From: an uncultured Clostridium sp.
GTDB taxonomy: Bacteria > Bacillota > Clostridia > Lachnospirales > Lachnospiraceae
NCBI GenBank assembly: GCA_937885015.1
Contig: CALAAS010000034.1
Coordinates: 1-64,000, forward strand
Length of the DNA stretch: 64,000 nt
Direction of reading: 5' to 3'
The translations under genes were made by a program, and so were the position numbers. Below the pieces are notes generated by a model that saw only the letters and a list, made by a program, of their open reading frames with translations, had not been told where the DNA came from and searched no databases. Below are positions 50,199-58,203 of this stretch, piece after piece (the stretch's first letter is position 1; each line of letters starts with the position of its first letter).

Positions 50199-50885
50199 TC
50201 AGGAGGACATCAGCTGTACGGAGAAGCTTCCGAAGGTTCCCAGGATAGACAGGGTATAGGTTCTTCCATTGAGAATCCGGATATTGGTATTGATGATAGT
50301 ATTTCCTGGAGAGGTTCTTCGGTAGACGGTCATTTGATAAATGCCGGGGATGATGTGAAGATAGCGGGTATAGTTCATGTAATCCAGATCCGAAACAACA
50401 AGGCGGCCATTTAAGTAGATATCCAGAGGTTCCTGGATGGATGAGGCATTGTAAAAACGCAGGTGGGCGATTTCAGAGGATGTGGAGAAGAAAGGTGATA
50501 AAACACCCCATGTCCAGAGAATGCCGCTATGGTTATGAGGCCACATGGGCGGGGAACAGCTTAAGCAGGTGCCGGAATTTCCGGATCCGCCGGATGGGAG
50601 GGACGGGGTGACAGGACCGATGGGGCCAAATCCCGGCGCAGTATTGCCAGGCACGTCTTCCGGCAGGGATGGAGTGACAGGTCCAGCCGGGCCAAAACCT
50701 GGCGCCACGTTCAGATCGGAATCGCTGTCCAGGGACGGGGTAACGGGGCCCAGGGGACCGAAACCCGGAGCGGCCGGTGCAGTGTCCGCGGAAGCTGCCG
50801 GAAATCCGGAAGCAGCCTGGGCAGAGGAGGAGTCTGCGACGGAACGGTCGGAGGTGGAGGAGTCATTGTAATTATACGTTTCCAT
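50199..50885 (-). CDS. Repeat-bearing DUF4397-like surface protein
   Basis: A 228-residue protein with no signal peptide. Residues 39-96 hold three copies of APGFGPxGPVTPSL at 39, 61 and 83, an exact 22-residue period with variable Asp/Ser/Gly spacers. A short CLSCSPPMWPHNHSG segment leads into a C-terminal domain (about 135-228: AHLRFYNASSIQEPLDIYLNGRLVVSDLDYMNYTRYLHIIPGIYQMTVYRR...ILNGRTYTLSILG) that looks like DUF4397, a beta-sandwich of cell-surface or spore-coat type proteins. Start ATG 50885 after GAGGTA. Localisation (spore surface or cytosolic assembly) is inference. Confidence 0.75.
   Translation of the reverse strand: METYNYNDSSTSDRSVADSSSAQAASGFPAASADTAPAAPGFGPLGPVTPSLDSDSDLNVAPGFGPAGPVTPSLPEDVPGNTAPGFGPIGPVTPSLPSGGSGNSGTCLSCSPPMWPHNHSGILWTWGVLSPFFSTSSEIAHLRFYNASSIQEPLDIYLNGRLVVSDLDYMNYTRYLHIIPGIYQMTVYRRTSPGNTIINTNIRILNGRTYTLSILGTFGSFSVQLMSS
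50598..50771 (-). repeat. Three 66-bp coding repeats
   Basis: Each 66-base unit encodes a 14-residue conserved APGFGPxGPVTPSL block plus an 8-residue spacer. The conserved parts differ at synonymous positions between units, so this is an established repeat, not a very recent duplication. Confidence 0.85.
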
Positions 50886-50972
50886 AAAAAATACCTCATT
50901 TCGTTTTATATAGTTCATTATATGTGAGAATTTCGGAAAGTTCCTGTTTTCTGGAAAAAGAAATTTTTCCGG

Positions 50973-51001
50973 TTGAAACAGGCAGAAGAATCCGATATAA
51001 T
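50973..51001 (+). promoter_or_regulatory. SigA promoter of the NhaC-type antiporter gene
   Basis: TTGAAA (50973-50978), 17-bp spacer, TATAAT (50996-51001), 80 bases before the start. Confidence 0.7.
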
Positions 51002-51081
51002 AGGCAGTATTATACAATTCCGTTATAGCAGATATAAAATCTTCGTATAACGGATGAAAAATGAATATGGGGGTAGGAATC

Positions 51082-52365
51082 ATGAATTCAACCAAAGAGA
51101 AGGGACGGGCGATTGCGCTTCTTCCGATTGCTGTTTTCCTTCTGATTTTTCTCGGCAGCGGCGTTCTGACGGGAGATTTTTACAGTATGCCGGCGATTGT
51201 GGCATTCCTGATTGCCCTGGCAGTGGCCTTTTTCCAGAACCGTTCCGTCAGCTTTTCGGACAAGATCTGTCTGGCTGCAAAGGGCGTTGGCGAGGAAAAT
51301 ATTATTACGATGTGTCTGATTTTCCTGGCGGCTGGAGCGTTTTCCGGTGCCGTCAAGGCAGCCGGCGGCGTGGAGAGTACGGTTAATCTGGGCCTTTCGG
51401 TGCTTCCCTCCGGGATGGCGGTAGCCGGCCTTTTTGTGATCGGCTGTTTTATTTCCATTTCCATGGGAACCTCTGTGGGAACGATCACGGCGCTGGCGCC
51501 CATTGCAGCCGGTATCAGCGCCAAGACCGGTATTTCTGCGGCCATTTGTGCCGGCGCCGTAGTGGGAGGCGCCATGTTCGGCGACAACCTTTCCATGATT
51601 TCGGATACGACCATTGCAGCTGTAAAAACCCAGGACTGTGAGATGAAAGATAAGTTCCGGGAGAATTTTAAGATCGTCCTTCCGGCGGCCATCGTGACGC
51701 TGGTGCTGTTCCTGATCCTGGGCCACACGACCGACTATTCCCTGGATAAAGAACTTCCTTACAATATTTTCCAGGTACTTCCCTATCTGGTGGTTCTGGT
51801 GGGGGCCCTGGTGGGTGTCAATGTGTTTGTGGTTCTGATGAGCGGAACGGTGCTCTCCCTGATTGTGGGACTTTCCACTGGTGCGTTTACGACGGCAGAC
51901 ATGTTTAAATACGTGGGCGATGGGATCATGAGTATGTACGATATCACTGTGATCTCCATTATCGTGGCCAGTATCGTGGCTCTGGTTCGGGAGTACGGCG
52001 GTATTGATTTTGTCCTGTCCTTTATCCGAAAGAGGATCCAGACCCAGCGCGGCGGGGAACTGGGAATCGCTGCCCTGGCACTTCTGGTGGATCTCTGTAC
52101 TGCCAACAATACGGTAGCCATCGTGATGGCAGGGCCCATCGCGAAGGAGATCAGCACGGATTTTGATGTGACTCCGCGGCGGTCTGCGTCCCTGATCGAC
52201 ATGTTCAGTTCCATGGGCCAGGGACTTATTCCCTATGGTGCCCAGATGCTGGCGGCAGCCAGTCTGACAGGATTGACGCCCTTTGATATCATTCCTTACT
52301 GCTATTATCCGTTTTTAATGGGACTCAGTGGTCTGATCTTTATTTTAATTAAGAAGAGAAAGTAA
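51082..52365 (+). CDS. NhaC-type Na+/H+ antiporter family protein
   Basis: A 427-residue transporter with about eleven to twelve hydrophobic segments. Family landmarks are ISISMGTSVGTITALAPIAAGISAKTG, the GAVVGGAMFGDNLSMISDTTIAA block (conserved Asp and Ser for ion binding in NhaC), and LVDLCTANNTVAIVMAGPIAKEI. Substrates in this superfamily include Na+/H+ and amino acids or carboxylates exchange, so the exact cargo is open. ATG at 51082 after GGGGGTAGGAATC. The next gene, another sodium-coupled transporter, starts 14 bases after the stop; the two are co-transcribed. Confidence 0.88.
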   Translation: MNSTKEKGRAIALLPIAVFLLIFLGSGVLTGDFYSMPAIVAFLIALAVAFFQNRSVSFSDKICLAAKGVGEENIITMCLIFLAAGAFSGAVKAAGGVESTVNLGLSVLPSGMAVAGLFVIGCFISISMGTSVGTITALAPIAAGISAKTGISAAICAGAVVGGAMFGDNLSMISDTTIAAVKTQDCEMKDKFRENFKIVLPAAIVTLVLFLILGHTTDYSLDKELPYNIFQVLPYLVVLVGALVGVNVFVVLMSGTVLSLIVGLSTGAFTTADMFKYVGDGIMSMYDITVISIIVASIVALVREYGGIDFVLSFIRKRIQTQRGGELGIAALALLVDLCTANNTVAIVMAGPIAKEISTDFDVTPRRSASLIDMFSSMGQGLIPYGAQMLAAASLTGLTPFDIIPYCYYPFLMGLSGLIFILIKKRK

Positions 52366-52379
52366 GAGGTACATGCATC

Positions 52380-53702
52380 ATGATGAAAAAGAATCAGTGG
52401 GCCAGCAAGCTAGGCTTTATCATGGCCACGGCCGGCGCGGCAGTTGGACTCGGGAATCTGTGGAAATTCCCTTATTTAATGGGAAGAAACGGGGGATTTC
52501 CCTTTCTGATTGCATATCTGTTTTTTATCGTCGTTTTGGGTATTCCGGTTATGATGACTGAGATGTCCCTGGGGCGTAAGACACGCCATGACCCGGTTCT
52601 TGCCTATGGCGATATTCATCCCCATGCGCGGATTGTCGGTGTGTTCGGTGTGCTGGCGGCATTTATTATTCTCAGCTATTACAGTGTGATCGGAGGCTGG
52701 ATTATCAAATATATTTTCAGTTATGCTCTGACCTTCGAGGCACCGGCTGACTATGTGGCATTTATCAGCAGCAACGAGACGGTACTCTGGCATTTTGTTT
52801 TCATGGCTGTAACCATTGCGGTCTGCTACTATGGAGTTGGCGGTATTGAGAAGGTCAGCAAGCTGATGATGCCGCTGCTGTTTATTTTGATGCTGGTTAT
52901 TATTGTCCGCAGCGTGACGCTTCCGGGAGCCATGGAGGGACTTTCCTTCATGTTTACGCCGGATTTGACGAATTTCTCCTTCTCCTCCATCAGTGCGGCT
53001 CTGGGCCAGGTATTTTATTCTTTGAGTTTGTGTATGGGAATTACGATTACCTATGGAAGCTATCTGAGTGAAAAGGAGAATATTCCGGGAAGCTGTATGT
53101 CGGTGGCAGGCCTGGATACGGCGGTTGCGATTCTGGCGGGAATTGCGATCTTTCCGGCTGTGTTCTCTTTTGGCCTGGAGCCGGCACAGGGACCGGGATT
53201 GATTTTCGGCACCCTGCCCAAGGTATTTGCAGAGATTACAGCGGGTCCGCTGTTTGCAGTGCTGTTCTTTGTTCTGGTATTTTTTGCAGCCGTAACCAGC
53301 GCCATTGCCCTTCTGGAAGTTGTGGTTTCTTTTGCCATTGATTCTCTGGGTTGGGAGAGACGCCATGCGACGCTTCTGATTGGTGCGTTGATTTTCCTGG
53401 CGGGTATCCCCAGCGCTCTGTCCTTTGGCGCTCTGGGGGATGTGACGATCCTGAATTACAGTGTGTTCGATTTCGTGGGCATGATTACGGATAATATACT
53501 CCTGCCTCTGGGCGGAATTACCATGTGCTATTACATTGGATGGAAATGGGGACCGGAATATCTGGTGGAAGAGATTGAGCGGGATGGAAAAGCATTCCGT
53601 GCCAAACGTCTCTGGATTTTCTGCATTCGCTATCTGACCCCTATCATGGTTGGAATTGTAACACTGACCGGTTTTTACAATATTTATCAGGTTGTTTTCT
53701 AA
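52380..53702 (+). CDS. Neurotransmitter:sodium symporter family transporter
   Basis: A 440-residue NSS/SNF (LeuT-fold) transporter. The first helix carries ATAGAAVGLGNLWKFPYLMGRNGGFPFLIAYLFF, with the GNLWRFPY-type sodium/substrate motif; later helices include GQVFYSLSLCMGITITYGSYL (helix 6) and the helix-8 region FFAAVTSAIALLEVVVSF. Eleven to twelve membrane segments, typical of bacterial members. Likely imports an amino acid with Na+. Together with the preceding NhaC-type antiporter it may use and restore the sodium gradient. Start ATG at 52380 or 52383. Confidence 0.93.
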   Translation: MMKKNQWASKLGFIMATAGAAVGLGNLWKFPYLMGRNGGFPFLIAYLFFIVVLGIPVMMTEMSLGRKTRHDPVLAYGDIHPHARIVGVFGVLAAFIILSYYSVIGGWIIKYIFSYALTFEAPADYVAFISSNETVLWHFVFMAVTIAVCYYGVGGIEKVSKLMMPLLFILMLVIIVRSVTLPGAMEGLSFMFTPDLTNFSFSSISAALGQVFYSLSLCMGITITYGSYLSEKENIPGSCMSVAGLDTAVAILAGIAIFPAVFSFGLEPAQGPGLIFGTLPKVFAEITAGPLFAVLFFVLVFFAAVTSAIALLEVVVSFAIDSLGWERRHATLLIGALIFLAGIPSALSFGALGDVTILNYSVFDFVGMITDNILLPLGGITMCYYIGWKWGPEYLVEEIERDGKAFRAKRLWIFCIRYLTPIMVGIVTLTGFYNIYQVVF

Positions 53703-53744
53703 AAGAAGAACTGCTGCGTTTAATTTGAGGAAACATGTCTCCAG

Positions 53745-53773
53745 TTGACAAAATTCAGAATTGGGCGTATAAT
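53745..53773 (+). promoter_or_regulatory. Full-consensus SigA promoter
   Basis: TTGACA (53745-53750), 17-bp spacer, TATAAT (53768-53773): both hexamers match consensus. Drives the histone-like gene, 64 bases upstream of its ATG. Confidence 0.85.
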
Positions 53774-53836
53774 TCCTACAATCGACATCAGAGTATGGAC
53801 ATAAGGATTCGATGGTTGATTTGAGGAGGATTTAAA

Positions 53837-54274
53837 ATGGCAGCAATGAAAAAAACGGATGCGAAAACAGTGGCAGCAGAGACTGCAAAGGTTTTAGCAG
53901 AAGTGAAAGAAGTAAAAGCAGCTCCGGCGGCTGAAAAAGCAGAAGCAAAGAAGGCGCCGGCTGGAAAAGAGGCGGCTCCGGCAAAAGCTCCTGCAGCGAA
54001 GAGAGGAACGGCTTCCAAAAAGACAGCTGCTTCAGCTGCAAAAAAGGCTCCGGCGAAAAAGACAGCAGAGATAAAGGCGTCCGTATACGTACAGTATGCA
54101 GGCGGCGAGACTTCGGCAGAGGCTCTTCTGGAAGCTGCAAAGAAGGCATATATCGCAGCCGGACATAAAGAGGAAGACATTAAAACGCTGGATGTATACA
54201 TAAAGCCAGAGGAGCATACGGCTTACTATGCAGTGAATGGAGAGGGTTCCGACGATTATAAGATTGTGTACTGA
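53837..54274 (+). CDS. DUF6465-like protein with histone H1-like N-terminus
   Basis: A 145-residue protein. Residues about 20-78 are Ala/Lys/Pro-rich low complexity (KEVKAAPAAEKAEAKKAP, KRGTASKKTAASAAKKAPAKK), like eukaryotic H1 tails and bacterial HctB/AlgP-type DNA-binding tails. Residues about 79-145 form a compact domain (IKASVYVQYAGGETSAEALLEAAKKAYIAAGHKEEDIKTLDVYIKPEEHTAYYAVNGEGSDDYKIVY) that I recognise as DUF6465-like. A full-consensus promoter and GAGGAGG ribosome binding site predict high expression. Nucleoid or RNA binding is inference from composition. Confidence 0.82.
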   Translation: MAAMKKTDAKTVAAETAKVLAEVKEVKAAPAAEKAEAKKAPAGKEAAPAKAPAAKRGTASKKTAASAAKKAPAKKTAEIKASVYVQYAGGETSAEALLEAAKKAYIAAGHKEEDIKTLDVYIKPEEHTAYYAVNGEGSDDYKIVY

Positions 54275-54316
54275 TGGTACGGATTCAGCGTGAAGGGAAT
54301 CAAAAGTAATTGAAAT

Positions 54317-54368
54317 GCGGGGTGCTGCAAAATGAGAGTTTCTTTATTTTGCAGTACCCCGCGTTTTG
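54317..54368. terminator. 17-bp terminator stem, overlapping the end of the convergent gene
   Basis: GCGGGGTGCTGCAAAAT (54317-54333) pairs with ATTTTGCAGTACCCCGC (54346-54362) with one G-U, followed by GTTTTGTC on the plus strand. The right arm also encodes the last codons of the leftward gene, whose stop is at 54344-54346. Confidence 0.75.
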
Positions 54369-54901
54369 TCACAGACAAGTTCTGCCATTGGTGTGTTTTT
54401 CTGCAGACGGCGGATTACAGAGCAGGCGGTCAGGATGATAACGATTTCCATGGCCGCGCTGATGATGCCGGTCCGGATCCAGAGAGACAGGCAGAACAAG
54501 GCGGAGAGCAGAAGCGTCAGAACAACGGGCAGGCCTTTCTGCGGATCTTTTTTGCAGAGAGTCAGAGAGAGCTGCAGAAAACAGAAAAACAGAAGCAGAG
54601 AGGAAAAAAAGGCGGATGCCACGTGAAAAACCGCCAGAAGCGGTGCAGTTGCCGGTCGGTAGGGAAGAAGAGCAGAAACCAGAAGCAGAAATGCTGCAGC
54701 TGCCGGAATCTGCTGTTTTGTGAGAGGGCGGAGAGAGACATAGAGGTACAGGGATAGGAGAAGACACCAGAGGAGAAAGGCAGTTCGCCGCTCCGGCTGA
54801 GCTCCCAGACTGGAAAAGCTGGCGGAAAAAGGGTTTTCGCCCCAGGCCAGGAGCAAGGTAGAGCCGGGAATCAGAACGTGTGAAATAAAGGAAGTGTCCA
54901 T
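54344..54901 (-). CDS. Integral membrane protein of unknown function
   Basis: A 185-residue, Leu-rich protein with five hydrophobic segments (about 40-56, 67-80, 86-110, 122-140, 146-162). No family recognised; no conserved charged motif visible. Start ATG 54901 with AAGGCGG 8 bases upstream. Its last eight residues (CDKTRGTAK) are encoded by the terminator arm shared with the histone-like gene, so its 3' end has no spare untranslated region. Membrane localisation is clear, function is not. Confidence 0.7.
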   Translation of the reverse strand: MDTSFISHVLIPGSTLLLAWGENPFSASFSSLGAQPERRTAFLLWCLLLSLYLYVSLRPLTKQQIPAAAAFLLLVSALLPYRPATAPLLAVFHVASAFFSSLLLFFCFLQLSLTLCKKDPQKGLPVVLTLLLSALFCLSLWIRTGIISAAMEIVIILTACSVIRRLQKNTPMAELVCDKTRGTAK

Positions 54902-54984
54902 ACTATACCGCCTTTCGGATTTAGCCGCAGAGTTACTAAGAGACAGTATGGCCTGAACAGGCCGAAATATCCAGGGGGAAAATA

Positions 54985-56436
54985 ATGGAATTACCAGTTG
55001 CGTTTAAAGACAGAATGAGGAGGATGCTGGGCGATGAAGAATATGAAGCGTTTACTGCCAGTTGCGAGAAAGAAAGGAGCCAGGGATTACGTCTGAATCT
55101 GCTGAAAACAGACGAGGCGCTTTTTTTACAGCAGACGCCTTTTTCGCTTCGGCCGATTCCATGGGCAGAGGAAGGATTTTATTATGATGCGGGAGAACGC
55201 CCAGGTCGTCATCCCTATCATGAGGCAGGCGTTTACTATATTCAGGAACCAAGTGCCATGGCGGTTGTGTCTGTGCTGGACCCACAGCCGGGGGAAAAAA
55301 TTCTGGATCTCTGTGCCGCTCCCGGCGGAAAGACCACACAGATCGCATCTCGTCTGCAGGGGAGAGGTATTCTGGTTACCAACGAGATCCATCCGGCCCG
55401 GGCTAAAATTCTTTCCCAGAATGTGGAACGGATGGGGGTAAGAAATGCAGTAGTAACCAATGAGGATTCCGGTCGGCTGTCCGGCGTATTTTGCCAGTAT
55501 TTTGACGGAATTGTGGTGGATGCGCCCTGCTCCGGAGAGGGGATGTTCCGCAAGGATGAGGAGGCGGTCAGCCAGTGGAGTCCGGAAAATGTAGAGCGAT
55601 GCGCCAACCGCCAGCATGAAATTCTTGACAATGCTGCTGTTATGCTGAAGCCGGGTGGACGTATGGTGTATTCCACCTGTACCTTTGCGCCGGAGGAGAA
55701 TGAGAAGACAGTCAGCCGGTTTCTGCAAAGGCATCCGGACTTCTTCCTGGAGGATGTGCCGGAGATTTCCGGATTGTCAAAAGGGGTTCCGGCCTGGGGA
55801 GAGGAAGGCGACTGGCATCTGGAACGAACCGTGAGAATCTGGCCCCATAAAACAGAAGGAGAGGGGCATTACATGGCAGTGCTCAGAAAAGACGGAGAGT
55901 GGACAAACGGCCGACAGGCTGGAAAGGGAAAGCCGGTTTCCCGAATGAAGGATAAAAATCTTCTTGCCACCTATGAGCGCTTTTGCCGGGAGACCTTCCG
56001 GGAGCCGGAACACTGGATGCAGGGGAAAGAATTTGTTCTTTTTGGAGAACAGCTGTATGCGATGCCGCCGGGGATGATTTCCTGCGACGGCCTGCGGGTG
56101 CTGCGGCCGGGACTCCATCTGGGAACCTTTAAAAAGAACCGGTTTGAACCGTCTCACGGACTGGCTATGGCACTGCGAGAAGAAGAGGTATGGCAGAGCC
56201 GTCGGCTAGACAGCACCGGTGAAGAGATTGCTGCCTATCTGCGGGGAGAGTCGCTGGCGGATTTTTCTGAAATAGCGCCTGATTCCAGTCGGGAATCAGG
56301 AGAGGAGGGCCAGACGATCCCAAAAGAGAAAAAGGGTTGGACTCTCATGACCGTAGATGGCTATTCCATCGGCTGGGCCAAGCTTTCCGGCGGAATTTTG
56401 AAAAATCATTATCCAAAAGGACTTCGCCAAAATTAA
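54985..56436 (+). CDS. rRNA cytosine-C5 methyltransferase (RsmB/RsmF/NOL1 family)
   Basis: A 483-residue NOL1/NOP2/Sun-type enzyme. SAM site ILDLCAAPGGKTTQIASRLQGRG, catalytic Cys pair in VVDAPCSGEGMFRKD and VYSTCTFAPEENE. The C-terminal portion (about 300-483) with LRVLRPGLHLGTFKKNRFEPSHGLAMAL and GWTLMTVDGYSIGWAKLSGGILKNHYPKGLR is the PUA-like RNA-binding region of RsmF-type proteins. It makes m5C in rRNA. ATG after CAGGGGGAAAATA. Confidence 0.93.
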   Translation: MELPVAFKDRMRRMLGDEEYEAFTASCEKERSQGLRLNLLKTDEALFLQQTPFSLRPIPWAEEGFYYDAGERPGRHPYHEAGVYYIQEPSAMAVVSVLDPQPGEKILDLCAAPGGKTTQIASRLQGRGILVTNEIHPARAKILSQNVERMGVRNAVVTNEDSGRLSGVFCQYFDGIVVDAPCSGEGMFRKDEEAVSQWSPENVERCANRQHEILDNAAVMLKPGGRMVYSTCTFAPEENEKTVSRFLQRHPDFFLEDVPEISGLSKGVPAWGEEGDWHLERTVRIWPHKTEGEGHYMAVLRKDGEWTNGRQAGKGKPVSRMKDKNLLATYERFCRETFREPEHWMQGKEFVLFGEQLYAMPPGMISCDGLRVLRPGLHLGTFKKNRFEPSHGLAMALREEEVWQSRRLDSTGEEIAAYLRGESLADFSEIAPDSSRESGEEGQTIPKEKKGWTLMTVDGYSIGWAKLSGGILKNHYPKGLRQN

Positions 56437-56447
56437 ATTTCCTGATT

Positions 56448-57371
56448 TCAAAGGAATGGACTGTGGTAAAGGGGAATATCACGGTTCCAGAGTACGGTGA
56501 AATCATTCGGAAGCGGTGCCTCAAAAGAGAGGTTGGCCCCGGACAGGGGATGGATAAAGGAGAGGCGAAAGGAGTGGAGAGCCTGTCGCTTTATCAGACG
56601 GAAATCCGGATAATAGAGGAAGTCCCCCAGCAGCGGATGGCCGATGGCCTTCATGTGAACCCGAATCTGGTGGGTACGTCCGGTTTCCAGCAGAAGCGAG
56701 ATCAGTGAGCAGTCATTCTCCCTGTCATACTTAAGAAGGCAGTATCGGGTTGCAGCAAAATCCCCGCCTTCCGGATCAATACACCGCTCAATGACAGAAC
56801 CCTCTTTCCGTCCGATGGGAAGTTCAATCCGCCCGGAGTCTTCTGGCCGTCCCGATACGATGGCCAGATATTCCCGGCGGATTCTTTTTTCTGCTGCCTG
56901 TTTCGCGAGAAGAGAGGCGCTGAGCTTATGTTTGGCCACCAGAAGAAGACCGCTGGTATCGCGGTCCAGGCGGTTGACAGCCCGGAAGACGAAGGGCTCT
57001 TTTTTTTGGAGAAAATACCAGGCCAGACCATTGGCCATCGTATTTTCATGATTTCCCACAGAAGGGTGGACCGGCATGCCGGCCTCCTTATTTAAAATCA
57101 TCAGGTCACTGTCCTCATAAAGAATGGATAGAGGAAGAGGAACGGGGCGGATGGATGCGGAAGAGTCCTCTTCTGTGATGGAGAGAGTCAGCTGATCTCC
57201 GTTCTGTATCCGTGTGTCTGCCCGGGCAGAAAGTCCGTTTTTCAGGATTTGTCCCGGTGCTTCCTTTAAAGTGATGAGAACGCGGCGGGAAAAGCCTTTT
57301 TGCTTTAAAAATGCGGCGATGGTCACAGGCGCCGCAAGTCCTGTTATGGTATAGGTAAGAATTCGTTTCAT
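56448..57371 (-). CDS. RluA-family pseudouridine synthase
   Basis: A 307-residue RluA-type enzyme: S4-like N-terminal region (about 1-75, LKQKGFSRRVLITLKEAPGQILKNG...GDQLTL), catalytic motif RAVNRLDRDTSGLLLVAK, then LLETGRTHQIRVHMKAIGHPLLGDFLYY. It isomerises uridine in rRNA or tRNA. The family-like start is ATG 57371; no ribosome binding site is present and a promoter (57379-57407) puts the predicted RNA start almost on this ATG. A start 18 codons upstream is less likely. Convergent with the m5C methyltransferase gene, 11 bases apart. Confidence 0.93.
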   Translation of the reverse strand: MKRILTYTITGLAAPVTIAAFLKQKGFSRRVLITLKEAPGQILKNGLSARADTRIQNGDQLTLSITEEDSSASIRPVPLPLSILYEDSDLMILNKEAGMPVHPSVGNHENTMANGLAWYFLQKKEPFVFRAVNRLDRDTSGLLLVAKHKLSASLLAKQAAEKRIRREYLAIVSGRPEDSGRIELPIGRKEGSVIERCIDPEGGDFAATRYCLLKYDRENDCSLISLLLETGRTHQIRVHMKAIGHPLLGDFLYYPDFRLIKRQALHSFRLSFIHPLSGANLSFEAPLPNDFTVLWNRDIPLYHSPFL

Positions 57372-57378
57372 GGAAAAG

Positions 57379-57407
57379 AGTGTACCATGGAATAAGGCGG
57401 GTGGCAA
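57379..57407 (-). promoter_or_regulatory. Promoter directly before the pseudouridine synthase start
   Basis: On the complement TTGCCA (57402-57407), 17-bp spacer, TACACT (57379-57384). The -10 element ends 7 bases before the ATG, so the transcript could be leaderless. Confidence 0.5.
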
Positions 57408-57488
57408 GGAAGTCATAGCTGTCATTTACACACTTTTTTTGTCGCCTGGGTCGGTTGCGCAAAATGATAAAGGAAGGCCAGATTTCTA

Positions 57489-57517
57489 TTGACTTGATAA
57501 AAAAAACCTAGTATCAT
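57489..57517 (+). promoter_or_regulatory. SigA promoter of the pur operon
   Basis: TTGACT (57489-57494), 17-bp spacer, TATCAT (57512-57517), followed by a 105-base AT-rich leader. Confidence 0.65.
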
Positions 57518-57592
57518 TACTAATAAGTAAGCTCAATTTAATTAAATTTACTTATAAGTTGAGCTAATAAATAAGCGATAACTTAGTAATGA
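57515..57592 (+). promoter_or_regulatory. AT-rich repeat-containing leader of the pur operon
   Basis: CTAATAAGTAAGC (57520) recurs as CTAATAAATAAGC (57564); AGCTCAA pairs with TTGAGCT around 57530-57565; CATTACTAA (57515) and TTAGTAATG (57584) form an outer inverted repeat that begins in the -10 element. Probable control site; it lacks the conserved core of a purine riboswitch. Confidence 0.5.
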
Positions 57593-57628
57593 AATTAAAA
57601 CACACATGGAAGAGAAGGAGAATGAAAG

Positions 57629-58147
57629 ATGGCAAGAGTAGGAATTGTAATGGGCAGCGATTCAGATATGCCGGTTATGGCACAGGCAGCAGATTTCCTG
57701 GAGAAAATGGGAATTGACTACGAGATGACGATTATTTCTGCACACCGCGAACCGGACATCTTTTTTGATTATGCAAAGTCTGCAGAGGAGAAGGGTTTCA
57801 AGGTGATTATTGCCGGTGCAGGAAAAGCGGCTCACCTTCCCGGTATGTGTGCAGCTTTGTTCCCCATGCCGGTAATCGGTATTCCCATGAAGACGTCGGA
57901 TCTGGGCGGAGTAGATTCTCTGTATTCCATCGTACAGATGCCGTCCGGTATTCCGGTTGCCACCGTTGCCATCAATGGCGGTAAAAATGCGGGAATCCTG
58001 GCTGCGAAAATTCTGGCCACCTCGGATCCGGAGCTTCTGGCAAAGCTTAAAGCATACTCCGAAGAGATGAAGCAGGAGGTAGCTGGAAAGGCAGAGAAAC
58101 TTTCTCAGATCGGATATAAAGAGTATACGGCTCAGATGAAGAAATAA
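57629..58147 (+). CDS. purE: N5-carboxyaminoimidazole ribonucleotide mutase PurE
   Basis: A 172-residue class I PurE: MGSDSDMPVM, the substrate loop ISAHREPD, and AGAGKAAHLPGMCAALFPMPVIGIPM. It converts N5-CAIR to CAIR in purine synthesis. No purK is adjacent. First gene of purE-purM-purN-purD; AAGGAGAATGAAAG ribosome binding site. Confidence 0.96.
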   Translation: MARVGIVMGSDSDMPVMAQAADFLEKMGIDYEMTIISAHREPDIFFDYAKSAEEKGFKVIIAGAGKAAHLPGMCAALFPMPVIGIPMKTSDLGGVDSLYSIVQMPSGIPVATVAINGGKNAGILAAKILATSDPELLAKLKAYSEEMKQEVAGKAEKLSQIGYKEYTAQMKK

Positions 58148-58203
58148 AATGGTTGAGAGCAGTTCGGAACGGTTACTAAAATAACATACGTTGGAGGAAA
58201 AAA

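Noticed and set aside
57517..57628. Purine riboswitch upstream of purE
   Set aside because: The conserved three-way-junction core bases were not found; the leader is dominated by AT repeats.
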